Source of the DNA: Pseudomonas wadenswilerensis | GTDB lineage: Bacteria > Pseudomonadota > Gammaproteobacteria > Pseudomonadales > Pseudomonadaceae | Direction of reading: 5' to 3' | Length of the DNA stretch: 64,000 bases | Assembly (NCBI RefSeq): GCF_900497695.1 | Contig: NZ_UIDD01000001.1 | Location: 124,001 to 188,000, forward strand | Shown: positions 55,110-63,716 of the stretch, piece by piece | Position numbering within the stretch: position 1 is the stretch's first letter | Layout: each line of letters opens with the position of its first letter | Program-made: the position numbers and the translations under genes | Notes under the pieces: model-generated | The model's input: the letters and a program-made list of their open reading frames with translations, nothing else | Told to the model about the DNA's origin: nothing | The model's database searches: none

Positions 55110-56918
55110 ATGTCCAAGAAGATCTTTGTAACCGACACAATCCTGCGCGACGCCCACCAGTCCCTGCTGGCCACCCGCATGCGTACCGAAGACATGCTGC
55201 CGATCTGCGACAAGCTCGACAAGGTCGGCTACTGGTCGCTGGAAGTCTGGGGTGGCGCAACCTTCGACGCCTGCGTGCGCTTCCTCAAGGAAGACCCGTG
55301 GGAGCGCCTGCGCAAGCTGCGCGCGGCACTGCCCAACACCCGCCTGCAGATGCTCCTGCGCGGGCAGAACCTGCTCGGCTACCGCCACTACAGCGATGAC
55401 GTGGTCAAAGCCTTCGTCGCCAAGGCGGCGGTCAACGGCATTGACGTGTTCCGCATCTTCGACGCCATGAATGACGTGCGCAACCTGCGCGTGGCCATCG
55501 AAGCGGTGAAGGCCGCTGGCAAGCATGCCCAAGGCACCATCGCCTACACCACCAGCCCCGTGCACACCATCGAAGCTTTCGTCGCCCAGGCCAAGCAGAT
55601 GGAAGCGATGGGTTGCGACTCGGTGGCGATCAAGGACATGGCCGGCCTGTTGACCCCGTACGCCACCGGCGAGCTGGTCAAGGCGCTGAAGGCCGAGCAG
55701 TCGCTGCCGGTGTTCGTCCACTCCCACGACACCGCCGGCCTGGCTGCCATGTGCCAGCTCAAAGCTATCGAGAACGGCGCCGATCATATCGACACCGCCA
55801 TCTCCAGCTTTGCCTGGGGCACCAGCCACCCGGGCACCGAGTCGATGGTCGCGGCCCTCAAGGGCAGCGAATTCGACACTGGCCTGAGCCTGGAACTGCT
55901 GCAGGAAATCGGCCTGTACTTCTATGCCGTGCGCAAGAAGTACCACCAGTTCGAAAGCGAGTTCACCGCTGTCGATACCCGCGTGCAAGTCAACCAGGTT
56001 CCGGGCGGGATGATTTCCAACCTGGCCAACCAGCTCAAGGAGCAGGGCGCGCTCAACCGCATGAACGAAGTGCTGGCGGAAATCCCGCGGGTCCGCGAAG
56101 ACCTCGGCTTCCCGCCACTGGTGACCCCGACTTCGCAGATCGTCGGCACCCAGGCGTTCTTCAACGTGCTCGCCGGCGAGCGCTACAAGACCATCACCAA
56201 CGAGGTGAAGCTGTACCTGCAAGGCGGCTACGGCAAGGCCCCGGGTGTGGTCGACGAAAACCTGCGGCGCCAGGCCATCGGCAGCGAAGAAGTCATCGAC
56301 GTCCGTCCGGCCGACCTGCTCAAGCCAGAAATGACCAAGCTGCGCAACGACATTGGCGCCCTGGCCAAGTCGGAAGAAGACGTACTGACCTACGCCATGT
56401 TCCCGGACATCGGGCGCAAATTCCTCGAGGAGCGTGAGGCCGGCACCCTGACCCCTGAAGTGCTGCTGCCGATTCCGGAAGCAGGCGCTGTGGCTTCGGC
56501 TGGTGGCGAAGGCGTACCGACCGAGTTTGTCATCGACGTGCACGGCGAAACCTACCGGGTGGACATCACCGGTGTTGGCGTCAAGGCCGAAGGCAAGCGC
56601 CACTTCTACCTGTCCATCGACGGCATGCCGGAAGAAGTGGTGTTCGAGCCGCTCAACGAGTTCGTCGGCGGCGGCAGCAGCAAACGCAAGCAGGCCAGCG
56701 CGCCGGGCCATGTCAGCACCACCATGCCGGGCAACATCGTCGATGTGCTGGTCAAGGAAGGCGACATGGTCAAGGCCGGCCAGCCAGTGCTGATCACCGA
56801 GGCAATGAAGATGGAGACCGAAGTGCAGGCCGCGATTGCCGGCAAGGTCACCGCCATTCATGTGGCCAAGGGCGACCGGGTCAACCCGGGCGAGATCCTG
56901 ATCGAGATCGAGGGCTGA
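55110..56918 (+). CDS. pycB: Pyruvate carboxylase subunit B (carboxyltransferase and biotin carrier; OadA-like)
   Basis: The 602-residue protein has an N-terminal HMGL-like carboxyltransferase TIM barrel (TDTILRDAHQSLLATRMRTE, VFRIFDAMNDVRNL), a central PYC_OADA domain and a C-terminal biotinyl domain with the biotinylated lysine in EAMKMETEV. Similar proteins are called OadA, but with pycA and no membrane beta/gamma decarboxylase subunits, pyruvate carboxylase is the better call. A terminator follows. Confidence 0.93.
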   Translation: MSKKIFVTDTILRDAHQSLLATRMRTEDMLPICDKLDKVGYWSLEVWGGATFDACVRFLKEDPWERLRKLRAALPNTRLQMLLRGQNLLGYRHYSDDVVKAFVAKAAVNGIDVFRIFDAMNDVRNLRVAIEAVKAAGKHAQGTIAYTTSPVHTIEAFVAQAKQMEAMGCDSVAIKDMAGLLTPYATGELVKALKAEQSLPVFVHSHDTAGLAAMCQLKAIENGADHIDTAISSFAWGTSHPGTESMVAALKGSEFDTGLSLELLQEIGLYFYAVRKKYHQFESEFTAVDTRVQVNQVPGGMISNLANQLKEQGALNRMNEVLAEIPRVREDLGFPPLVTPTSQIVGTQAFFNVLAGERYKTITNEVKLYLQGGYGKAPGVVDENLRRQAIGSEEVIDVRPADLLKPEMTKLRNDIGALAKSEEDVLTYAMFPDIGRKFLEEREAGTLTPEVLLPIPEAGAVASAGGEGVPTEFVIDVHGETYRVDITGVGVKAEGKRHFYLSIDGMPEEVVFEPLNEFVGGGSSKRKQASAPGHVSTTMPGNIVDVLVKEGDMVKAGQPVLITEAMKMETEVQAAIAGKVTAIHVAKGDRVNPGEILIEIEG

Positions 56919-56952
56919 TTTTCACGCCCTCATCTACAAGCGGTTAACCTCT

Positions 56953-56977
56953 GGGGGGCGTATGCTCCCCTTTTTTT
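56953..56977 (+). terminator. Intrinsic terminator of pycAB
   Basis: GGGGGGC and GCTCCCC pair (one G-T) across a GTAT loop and are followed by seven T residues, 35 bp after the pycB stop. Confidence 0.85.
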
Positions 56978-56985
56978 GCCCGCTC

Positions 56986-57651
56986 CTAGCGGCACGCTTG
57001 CAGTGTTCGCACCTGCCCCTCGGGCCGCTGGTTATCCTCCGCCAACCAGCGCTCGAACCCCGCCGCAATCGCAGGCCATTCATCATCGGTAATCGAGAAC
57101 CAGGCCGTGTCGCGGTTACGGTCCTTGATCACCATGTGCTTGCGAAACACCCCTTCGAAGGTGAAGCCAAAGCGTAGCGCGGCACGCTTGGAGCGGGCGT
57201 TGTCGTTGTTGCACTTCCATTCCAGGCGGCGGTTGCCCAGCGCGAACGCCAGCTTGCCGAGCAGGTAGACGGCCTCGCTGCCCTTGGGCGTGCGTTGCAT
57301 GGCGGCGCCGAAGGCGATATGACCAATCTCGATGCGGCCCTGGTCAGGAACGATCGACATCAGGCTGAGGATGCCCTGGGTCTGGCCGTTGGCAAGGTCG
57401 ATGACGCTATAGAACAGCGGATCGCTGCTGGCGGCGTTGGTGTCGAGCCAGTGATCGAAATCCTCGCGTTCGCTGAACGGACCGTAGGCCAGGTAATCCC
57501 ACAGTTTGTTATCGGCCCGGGGGCCCTGGAACACTTCCCAGAGGTCTTCGGTGTCGCGTTTGGGGTCGAGTTTCTCCAGGCGCACGAAGCGCCCGGTCAG
57601 TGTTGCAGGTTGTGGGCGCTTGGCCGGATGCCAGTTCAATGGGCTGCTCAT
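56986..57651 (-). CDS. GNAT acetyltransferase, RimJ/RimL type
   Basis: The 221-residue protein has the acetyl-CoA fold of COG1670, with LTGRFVRLEKLDPKRDTEDL at the start, RIEIGHIAFGAAMQRTPKGSEAVYLL and KCNNDNARSKRAALRFGFTFEGVFRKHMV. The acceptor substrate is not known. It is the last gene of a three-gene minus-strand run with another GNAT and a PaiB-like protein. Confidence 0.85.
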   Translation of the reverse strand: MSSPLNWHPAKRPQPATLTGRFVRLEKLDPKRDTEDLWEVFQGPRADNKLWDYLAYGPFSEREDFDHWLDTNAASSDPLFYSVIDLANGQTQGILSLMSIVPDQGRIEIGHIAFGAAMQRTPKGSEAVYLLGKLAFALGNRRLEWKCNNDNARSKRAALRFGFTFEGVFRKHMVIKDRNRDTAWFSITDDEWPAIAAGFERWLAEDNQRPEGQVRTLQACR

Positions 57652-57666
57652 GGTGGCTCCTCTGGC

Positions 57667-58113
57667 TTACAGCGGTTTGCGGAACTGGATGAAGCCGGGC
57701 CGCTCGGCAACCTGTTCGTACAGGCTGATGGCCGTGGCATTGGTTTCGTGGGTCAGCCAGTGCACCTTGGCGCAACCTGCCGCCTTTGCCGTAGCGTAGA
57801 CGTGTTCGATCAGTTGGCGGCCGACACCCAGGCCCCGTTGTTCGCTGTGCACGTACAGGTCTTGCAGGTAGCAGGAATTCTCGATGCTCCAGTTGGAGCG
57901 GTGATAGATCCAGTGAACCATGCCCAGCGCCTTGCCGTCGACCCAGGCCAACGCGGCGTTGGTGGGTTCGTTTGGGTCGAGCATACGCTCCCAGGCCACG
58001 GCGCTGACCTCGTCGGCGATCCGGGTTTCGTAGAAGCGTTGATAAGCCTGCCACAGCGGCAGCCAGGCAGTGTGATCATCGGCAGTGACGGGACGGATGG
58101 TTACGCCAGGCAT
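57667..58113 (-). CDS. GNAT acetyltransferase (SSAT-like)
   Basis: The 148-residue protein has the GNAT acetyl-CoA loop VHSEQRGLGVGRQLIEHV (R/Q-x-x-G-x-G/A) with CYLQDLYV before it and HETNATAISLYEQV after. Its short single-domain form recalls diamine/spermidine N-acetyltransferases, but the assignment to a substrate is inference from the neighbouring PaiB-like gene and polyamine genes. It lies 12 bp downstream of that gene. Confidence 0.83.
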   Translation of the reverse strand: MPGVTIRPVTADDHTAWLPLWQAYQRFYETRIADEVSAVAWERMLDPNEPTNAALAWVDGKALGMVHWIYHRSNWSIENSCYLQDLYVHSEQRGLGVGRQLIEHVYATAKAAGCAKVHWLTHETNATAISLYEQVAERPGFIQFRKPL

Positions 58114-58125
58114 AGGTATGTTCCT

Positions 58126-58755
58126 TCAAGGTTGGCCCATCAGGGCGGCCAGTTGGTTGTCCAGGGGGTCGGTGCTGTTGGCCAGGCCGTTGCGCACGCC
58201 TTCGATATCGATGGCCGAACGGTTCTGGCTGAGTTTGCGTGTGCCTTGCAGGCGTTCGATGGGCAGGGCGAAGCCGACGATCGCCTTGAGCATGCCGGCC
58301 ATGTAGTCGGCCGGCGCCTCATCCACTGACCAGGGTTTGGACTGGCGCTGTTCATGGTGATCGCTCAGGCGCTGGACGATAGCCAGCAGGTGCTCGGCGT
58401 CGTGATACACCTCGGCCTTGCCCCAGGCGTGCACCGTCACGTAGTTCCAGGTCGGCACCGTACGCGGGTCGTCGACTTTGCTGGGATAGTAGCCGGCGCT
58501 GACGTAAGCATCAGGCCCGGCAAACACCACCAGCGCCTCGGCGCCGTTGGCCAGCTCCTGCCATTGCTTGTTGGCGCGGGCGAAGTGGCCGTACAGGGTG
58601 CCGTTGCTGCCCTGGCTGCGATCCAGCAGCAAGGGCAGGTGGCTGGCCTGCAAACCTTGGGCGCCGTGGGTGACCAGCACGGCGAGGCGCGTTTGTTCGA
58701 TCTGCTGATGCAGGCGGTCGAGATCGGTTTCCTTGTGGCTCGAAGGTGTGAACAT
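58126..58755 (-). CDS. FMN-binding split-barrel protein, PaiB family
   Basis: The 209-residue protein has the PaiB layout: LAVLVTHGAQGLQASHLPLLLD at the start, GHFARANKQWQEL, FAGPDAYVSAGYYPSK and TWNYVTVHAWG. In Bacillus PaiB pairs with the polyamine acetyltransferase PaiA. The start at 58755 is preferred to 58833. It heads a probable three-gene operon with two GNATs and is divergent from a MocR regulator, 90 bp apart. Confidence 0.87.
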   Translation of the reverse strand: MFTPSSHKETDLDRLHQQIEQTRLAVLVTHGAQGLQASHLPLLLDRSQGSNGTLYGHFARANKQWQELANGAEALVVFAGPDAYVSAGYYPSKVDDPRTVPTWNYVTVHAWGKAEVYHDAEHLLAIVQRLSDHHEQRQSKPWSVDEAPADYMAGMLKAIVGFALPIERLQGTRKLSQNRSAIDIEGVRNGLANSTDPLDNQLAALMGQP

Positions 58756-58795
58756 ATGGATTGTCCTTGGCGAATGGCTCAATCCTAGGCAGGCT

Positions 58796-58843
58796 ATTGG
58801 CCTATGGTAAGAGCCATTTCCAGCTAATTTCATAGGTCCATTG
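58796..58843. promoter_or_regulatory. Inverted-repeat candidate MocR operator
   Basis: ATTGGCCTATGG (58796-58807) and CATAGGTCCATTG (58831-58843) are imperfect inverted copies in the intergenic region between the PaiB-like gene and mocR. MocR regulators usually bind such paired repeats. Confidence 0.5.
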
Positions 58844-58845
58844 TC

Positions 58846-60375
58846 ATGAGCGAGCGTCCCTTCACCTTGCCGTTCGACCCAACGGGCATCGTTCTTGATC
58901 GCCGCCAGGGACTCAGCCGCCAGCTTTATCAGGCCCTGCGCATGCGGGTGCTGGACGGCCGCCTGAGCAGTGGTACGCGCCTGCCGGCCAGCCGCGACAT
59001 GGCGGCGGCGCTGGCGCTGTCACGCAACAGTGTGGTGCGTGCCTATGACCAGTTGTACGCCGAAGGCTTTATCGAAAGCCGGGTCGGCGATGGCACCTAT
59101 GTCAGTCAGCTGCCAAAATTATCCACAAAAGTATCCACAGGGTTATCCCTGGGTTTTTCCACAGGGTTATCCACAAAAACCGCTGAAAGCACTGAGGTTT
59201 TATCCAGTAAACTTATCCACAGTGGTCCTTTTATCCGTCTGGAAAACAACCATTTGCCGGAACCTAAAAGCGGTCCGCCGCGGGCTTTTCGCGTCGGGTT
59301 GCCGGCGTTCGACCTGTTCCCGTTCGACGTCTGGGCCAAGCTGCAGGCGGGTTTCTGGCGAAATCCCGGAGCTGCTGCGCTTGGGTATGGTGATCCTGCA
59401 GGCGAGCCGCAACTTCGAGAGCTGATCGCCACCTATTTGCGCCGATCTCGTGGGCTTTCCTGCACGGGTGAACAAATTGTGATCACCAGTGGCGCGCAGC
59501 AGGCAATCAGCCTTTGTGCACAGCTGCTACTGGAGCCTGGTGAGGTAGTTGCTGTGGAAAACCCCGGTTACCGTGCCGCCGGCAATGCCTTCGCGCTGAC
59601 CGGGGCAAAGGTGCAGGGTGTAGGGGTGGATCACGAAGGTCTGGACTGCACAGCGCTCAATGCCGTGGAACATTGCCGCCTCAGTTACGTGACGCCGTCC
59701 CACCAGTACCCGACCGGGGTCACCATGAGCCTGGCCCGACGCCTGGAACTGCTGGCCTGGGCCGAGCGCAGGGACGGCTGGATCATCGAGGACGACTACG
59801 ACGGCGAGTACCGCTACAGCGGTGACCCACTGGCGCCGCTCGCGGCATTGGATCGTGCCGGGCGGGTGTTGTACGTCGGGACCTTCGGCAAGATTGCCTT
59901 CCCGGCGCTGCGCCTGGGCTACCTGGTATTGCCCAGGCAACTGGTGCAGGCGTTTTCCCGCTGCCGGGCGCTGGCGGTGCGGCATTCGGAGGTGGGCACC
60001 CAGGCGGTAATGGCGCAGTTCATGGCCCAGGGGCATTTTCAGCGGCATATCCGGCGCATGCGCCGAGCTGCGTTGAACCGGCGCAACGCATTGAAGGCCG
60101 GCTGGGCGGTTGATGTTCCCGGTCTTGGGCCGATGCCCGAAGTTTCAGCGGGGCTGCATGTGAAAGTCGATGTCGAGAGTTTCGCCCGCGAGCAGGAACT
60201 CATTGCCCGTGCAGAAACGGTGGGCGTCGAGCTCAACGCCCTGAGCGATTACTGGCTGCCGGACTCGCTCACCCCTGTGGATAAGCGTGCTGGCCTGGTA
60301 TTGGGCTTCGCCGCAGTGGACGAAGCCGCTATTGCCGACGCCCTGGCCCGCTTGCACCGGGCCTGGCGTGAGTGA
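58846..60375 (+). CDS. MocR-type GntR/aminotransferase regulator (PdxR-like)
   Basis: The 509-residue protein has a GntR winged helix (RQLYQALRMRVLDGRLSSGTRLPASRDMAAALALSRNSVV), an unusual Ser/Thr-rich linker (about 90-125) and a fold type I aminotransferase domain (IEDDYDGEYRYSG, TFGKIAFPALRLGY with the PLP lysine). The linker is made of L-S-T-G/K units because the DNA holds a 12-bp tandem repeat of DnaA boxes (59119-59178). It probably controls the divergent PaiB/GNAT genes and may sense PLP. Confidence 0.88.
   Translation: MSERPFTLPFDPTGIVLDRRQGLSRQLYQALRMRVLDGRLSSGTRLPASRDMAAALALSRNSVVRAYDQLYAEGFIESRVGDGTYVSQLPKLSTKVSTGLSLGFSTGLSTKTAESTEVLSSKLIHSGPFIRLENNHLPEPKSGPPRAFRVGLPAFDLFPFDVWAKLQAGFWRNPGAAALGYGDPAGEPQLRELIATYLRRSRGLSCTGEQIVITSGAQQAISLCAQLLLEPGEVVAVENPGYRAAGNAFALTGAKVQGVGVDHEGLDCTALNAVEHCRLSYVTPSHQYPTGVTMSLARRLELLAWAERRDGWIIEDDYDGEYRYSGDPLAPLAALDRAGRVLYVGTFGKIAFPALRLGYLVLPRQLVQAFSRCRALAVRHSEVGTQAVMAQFMAQGHFQRHIRRMRRAALNRRNALKAGWAVDVPGLGPMPEVSAGLHVKVDVESFAREQELIARAETVGVELNALSDYWLPDSLTPVDKRAGLVLGFAAVDEAAIADALARLHRAWRE
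59119..59221 (+). repeat. Tandem DnaA-box minisatellite inside the MocR gene
   Basis: Five 12-bp units start at 59119, 59131, 59143, 59155 and 59167. TTATCCACA is exact at 59119 and 59167; 59131 and 59155 have one mismatch, 59143 two. A sixth exact box is at 59213. All are on the plus strand and in frame, encoding L-S-T-G/K-like residues. Confidence 0.85.
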
Positions 60376-60378
60376 CGA

Positions 60379-61479
60379 TCAGGTCCCGGCCTTGATCTTG
60401 GTCCAGGCGCGGGTGCGCGCCCGCTCCGCATCCCGCGGCAGCGGTTGCAGGGTGTAGAGCTTGGCCATGGCCTCTTCTGTCGGGTAAAGGTTGGGGTTGT
60501 TGCGGATGGCCGGGGCAACCAACTCGGTGGCGTCCTTGTTCGGGTTCGGGTAACCGACAAAGTCGCTGATGGGCGCGATCACCTTCGGTTGCAGCAGGTA
60601 GTTGATGAAGGTGTAGGCATCTTGCGCATTTGCCGCTCCTTTGGGGATCGCCAGCATGTCGAACCAGATCGGCGCGCCTTCCTTGGGCAGGCGCATATCG
60701 ACCACCACGCCGTTCTTCGCTTCAGTGGCGCGGTTGGCCGCCTGGGAGAAGCTGCCGGAGTAGCCCACGGCCACGCAGATGTCGCCATTGGCTATGTCGG
60801 CCATGTACTTCGAGGAGTGAAAGTAGGTGACGTGCGGGCGGATTTTCAGCAGCAGTTCTTCAGCCTTTTTGTAGTCCGCCGGCTTCGTGCTATTCGGTGG
60901 CAGGCCCAGGTACTGCAAGGCCAGCGGCAGGATCTCCGACGGCGAGTCGAGCAAGGCCACGCCGCACTGCTTGAGCTTGGCGATGTTCTCTTCTTTGAAG
61001 ATCAGGTCCCAGCTGTCGACCGGAGCATTGTCGCCCAGCGCCGCCTTGACCTTGGCCGGGTTGAAGCCGATCAGCACGGTGCCGTACATATACGGCACGG
61101 CGAACTTGTTGCCGGGGTCGTTGGCCTCGATCAGCTTCATCAGTTTCGGGTCCAGGTGCTGCCAGTTCGGCAGCTTGCTGCGGTCCAGCGGCTGGAACAC
61201 CCCGGCTTCGATCTGCTTGGCCAGGAACACGTTGGACGGCACCACCACGTCGTAGCCGGAGTTGCCGGTCAGCAGCTTGGCTTCCAGGGCTTCGTTGGTG
61301 TCGAAGATGTCGTAGATGAGTTTGACCTGGCTATCTTTCTGGAAGTCCACCAGGGTTTGCGGGGTGATGTAGTCGAACCAGTTGTAGACCCGCAGGGTGC
61401 GTTGTTCGGCAGCTTCCAGGCTACCGGCGAGCAGGGTGCTGCAGAGCAGGGGGGCGAGCAGGCGCTTGAGTCGGGTCAT
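60379..61479 (-). CDS. Polyamine ABC transporter substrate-binding protein (PotF/SpuD type)
   Basis: The 366-residue periplasmic protein has a signal peptide ([23 protein letters not shown]) and the family motifs [30 protein letters not shown] and [14 protein letters not shown]. It binds putrescine or spermidine for uptake. No permease or ATPase gene is adjacent in the window. Its ATG overlaps the stop of the upstream amidohydrolase gene. Confidence 0.9.
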   Translation of the reverse strand: MTRLKRLLAPLLCSTLLAGSLEAAEQRTLRVYNWFDYITPQTLVDFQKDSQVKLIYDIFDTNEALEAKLLTGNSGYDVVVPSNVFLAKQIEAGVFQPLDRSKLPNWQHLDPKLMKLIEANDPGNKFAVPYMYGTVLIGFNPAKVKAALGDNAPVDSWDLIFKEENIAKLKQCGVALLDSPSEILPLALQYLGLPPNSTKPADYKKAEELLLKIRPHVTYFHSSKYMADIANGDICVAVGYSGSFSQAANRATEAKNGVVVDMRLPKEGAPIWFDMLAIPKGAANAQDAYTFINYLLQPKVIAPISDFVGYPNPNKDATELVAPAIRNNPNLYPTEEAMAKLYTLQPLPRDAERARTRAWTKIKAGT

Positions 61480-62522
61480 GCTTGAGCTTCCTGTTGGGCG
61501 CGTTCGAAACCTTCGAGTACGTTCACCGCGTTGATACCGATTTCCTCGACGGCATAACCACCTTCCATGACGAACAGCGTCGGCTTGCCGAGGCGGGCGA
61601 TGCGTTCGCCCATCTTCAGGTAGTCGGGGCTGTCGAGCTTGAACTGGGAAATCGGGTCGTCCTTGAAGGTGTCGACGCCCAGGGAAATCACCAGCACGTC
61701 CGGGCCATAGGCGGCGATGCGTTCACAGGCCACATCCAGGGCCTTGCTCCAGGTCGGCCAGTCGCTACCGGCAGGCAGCGGATAGTTGACGTTGCAGCCC
61801 AGGCCTTCACCTTCGCCTTGCTCGTCGGCATAGCCGAGGAAAAATGGAAACTCGGCCTGCGGATCACCGTGAATCGAAGCGAAGAACACGTCACGGCGCT
61901 GGTAGAAGATTTCCTGGGTACCGTTGCCGTGATGGTAGTCGACATCGAGGATTGCCACCTTGCGCCGGCCCTGGTCGAGGAACGCCTGGGCGGCAATGGC
62001 GGCGTTGTTCAGGTAGCAGTAGCCACCCATGACGTCACTGGCGGCGTGATGTCCCGGTGGTCGGCAGAGGGCGAAGGCGCTGTGGGCGCCGGCCTGGATC
62101 GCAGCCTGGGCGGTCAGGGCCACTTGCGCGGCGCTGTAGGCCGCTTGCCAGGTGCCAGCGGTAATCGGCGCGCCGGCATCGAAGCTGTAGTAACCGAGTT
62201 CGCCATGCAGGCCGGTGGGTTTGACGCTGCGCAGGGTGCGCGCCGGCCAGGTGAAGGGCAGCAGGTCGCCTTCGTGGCCCAGTTGGGTCCAGCGCTGCCA
62301 GGCACCTTCGAAGAAGTTCAGGTAATCGGCACTGTGCACGCGCAGCAAGGGCGCGCGGCCAAAATCGGCAGGGCCCTTGATTGCGCCCAGCTCGCGGGTT
62401 TTTACCCGCTCCAGAACATGGTCGGCGCGCGAGGGCATCTCGAAGCAGGGCATCAGTTGCCCGTCGATCAGCTCGCAGCGGCCGTGGTGCAGGCGGTGGT
62501 CATCGGAATAGATCGTCAGCAT
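61476..62522 (-). CDS. aphA: Acetylpolyamine amidohydrolase, histone-deacetylase family
   Basis: The 348-residue zinc enzyme of the arginase/deacetylase fold has RPPGHHA, the metal motif [29 protein letters not shown] and [11 protein letters not shown], with the long-loop form typical of acetylpolyamine amidohydrolases. It removes acetyl groups from acetylputrescine or acetylcadaverine. It is upstream of and overlaps the polyamine-binding protein gene, so they form an operon. Confidence 0.9.
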   Translation of the reverse strand: MLTIYSDDHRLHHGRCELIDGQLMPCFEMPSRADHVLERVKTRELGAIKGPADFGRAPLLRVHSADYLNFFEGAWQRWTQLGHEGDLLPFTWPARTLRSVKPTGLHGELGYYSFDAGAPITAGTWQAAYSAAQVALTAQAAIQAGAHSAFALCRPPGHHAASDVMGGYCYLNNAAIAAQAFLDQGRRKVAILDVDYHHGNGTQEIFYQRRDVFFASIHGDPQAEFPFFLGYADEQGEGEGLGCNVNYPLPAGSDWPTWSKALDVACERIAAYGPDVLVISLGVDTFKDDPISQFKLDSPDYLKMGERIARLGKPTLFVMEGGYAVEEIGINAVNVLEGFERAQQEAQA

Positions 62523-62663
62523 TTTGTTGTTCTCCGGGTCACTGGCGTCGCTCCATTGTTGGTGGCGCGGGTCCGGGGCAGAACGACGGAAACGGCCAAA
62601 AGGGGATCAATATGGCCAACCTGGTTGTCCGGATTTCGCCCCCTGGCGGTGCAACCGTTGTAT

Positions 62664-63656
62664 TCAGGCGCGGAAGTGACTCGGTGCAACCCCGCTCCAG
62701 CGCATGAAGGCGTGGCGAAAGCTGGCGGTTTCGCTGAAGCCCAGCAGTTCGGCGATGCGGTAGATGGGCAGCTGATCTTCGGCCAACAGCTGCTTGGCTC
62801 GCTCGAAACGCAGTTCATCGAGCAGCTGTTGATAACTGCTGCCCAGCTCCTGCAGGTGCCGGCGCAAGGTGCGTGACGAGCAGTTCATCTGTCGCGCCAG
62901 GCCTTCCAGGCCGGGAGCTGCATCGAGTTGGTCGAGCAGCAGCTGGCGGATCCGCCCGAGCCAGGCCTGGCGGCCGGTGAATTCCAGGTTAAGCCGCCGG
63001 CAGCGCTCGCTCATGGCCCGGTGGGTGATCAGGTCGGCCAGCGGCAGAGGTTGGTCCAGCCATGTGCGGGCGAAGGCGAAGGCATTGTCCGCGGCGTCGA
63101 AGCGCAACGGGCAGGCGAAGCTGTCGCCATACAGCGCATGGTAATCCGGGGTCGGGTGGGCGAAGCGTGCAGCCAGCAGTGGCAGCGGCTGGCCAAGCAG
63201 GTCGTCGCAGATGACTTTCAGCGAGGTCAGGCAGAACTCGGCATTGAAGGCTGCCAGCTGTGGTTCTTCGCGATAATCGCTGGCGCTGAACCAGACCCGC
63301 TCGCCATCGTCGATCAGGCGCAGCTGGAAAAGTGTTCCCAGTAGCGCCGGGTATTGCATCGCCAGACGCAAAGCGTCACCTAAGGTGGCACTGGAGAGCA
63401 GGGCGTAACCGAGCATGCCGTAGCAGGAAACATGCATGCGCCGGCCTAACTCCAGCCCCACTTCGCGGCGCCGGGCCACGGCATTGGCACACACCAGCAG
63501 CTCCTGGCGGGTGGTGATGCGCGAGTCGGCGCGGCCCAGGTCTGCTGGGCTGATGCCGCTGCCGGCAAGCAAGGCTTCATCGCCAGGGCCCTGGCCTTGA
63601 AAGGCTTGTAGAACCAAGGACACGGCGTTCAGGGTGGTGAGGTGTGAATGGAGCAT
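62664..63656 (-). CDS. AraC-family regulator, Arabinose_bd type
   Basis: The 330-residue protein has the AraC-binding-like-2 N-terminal domain (LELGRRMHVSCYGMLGYALLSSATLGDALRL) and a C-terminal AraC HTH pair ending RIAELLGFSETASFRHAFMRWSGVAPSHFR, as in OruR/ArgR-type regulators. Effector unknown. It lies 60 bp downstream of an asparaginase gene and upstream of the aphA operon; control of either is plausible. Confidence 0.85.
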   Translation of the reverse strand: MLHSHLTTLNAVSLVLQAFQGQGPGDEALLAGSGISPADLGRADSRITTRQELLVCANAVARRREVGLELGRRMHVSCYGMLGYALLSSATLGDALRLAMQYPALLGTLFQLRLIDDGERVWFSASDYREEPQLAAFNAEFCLTSLKVICDDLLGQPLPLLAARFAHPTPDYHALYGDSFACPLRFDAADNAFAFARTWLDQPLPLADLITHRAMSERCRRLNLEFTGRQAWLGRIRQLLLDQLDAAPGLEGLARQMNCSSRTLRRHLQELGSSYQQLLDELRFERAKQLLAEDQLPIYRIAELLGFSETASFRHAFMRWSGVAPSHFRA

Positions 63657-63716
63657 GCTCGGCTTCTTTCGACAGGTTGGCCGAACAAGTCGAGCAATTT
63701 GTATGCCTTCAGCCGC

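Noticed and set aside
55032..56861. A 609-codon minus-strand frame opposite pycB
   Set aside because: pycB is unmistakable on the other strand; the frame has no motif.
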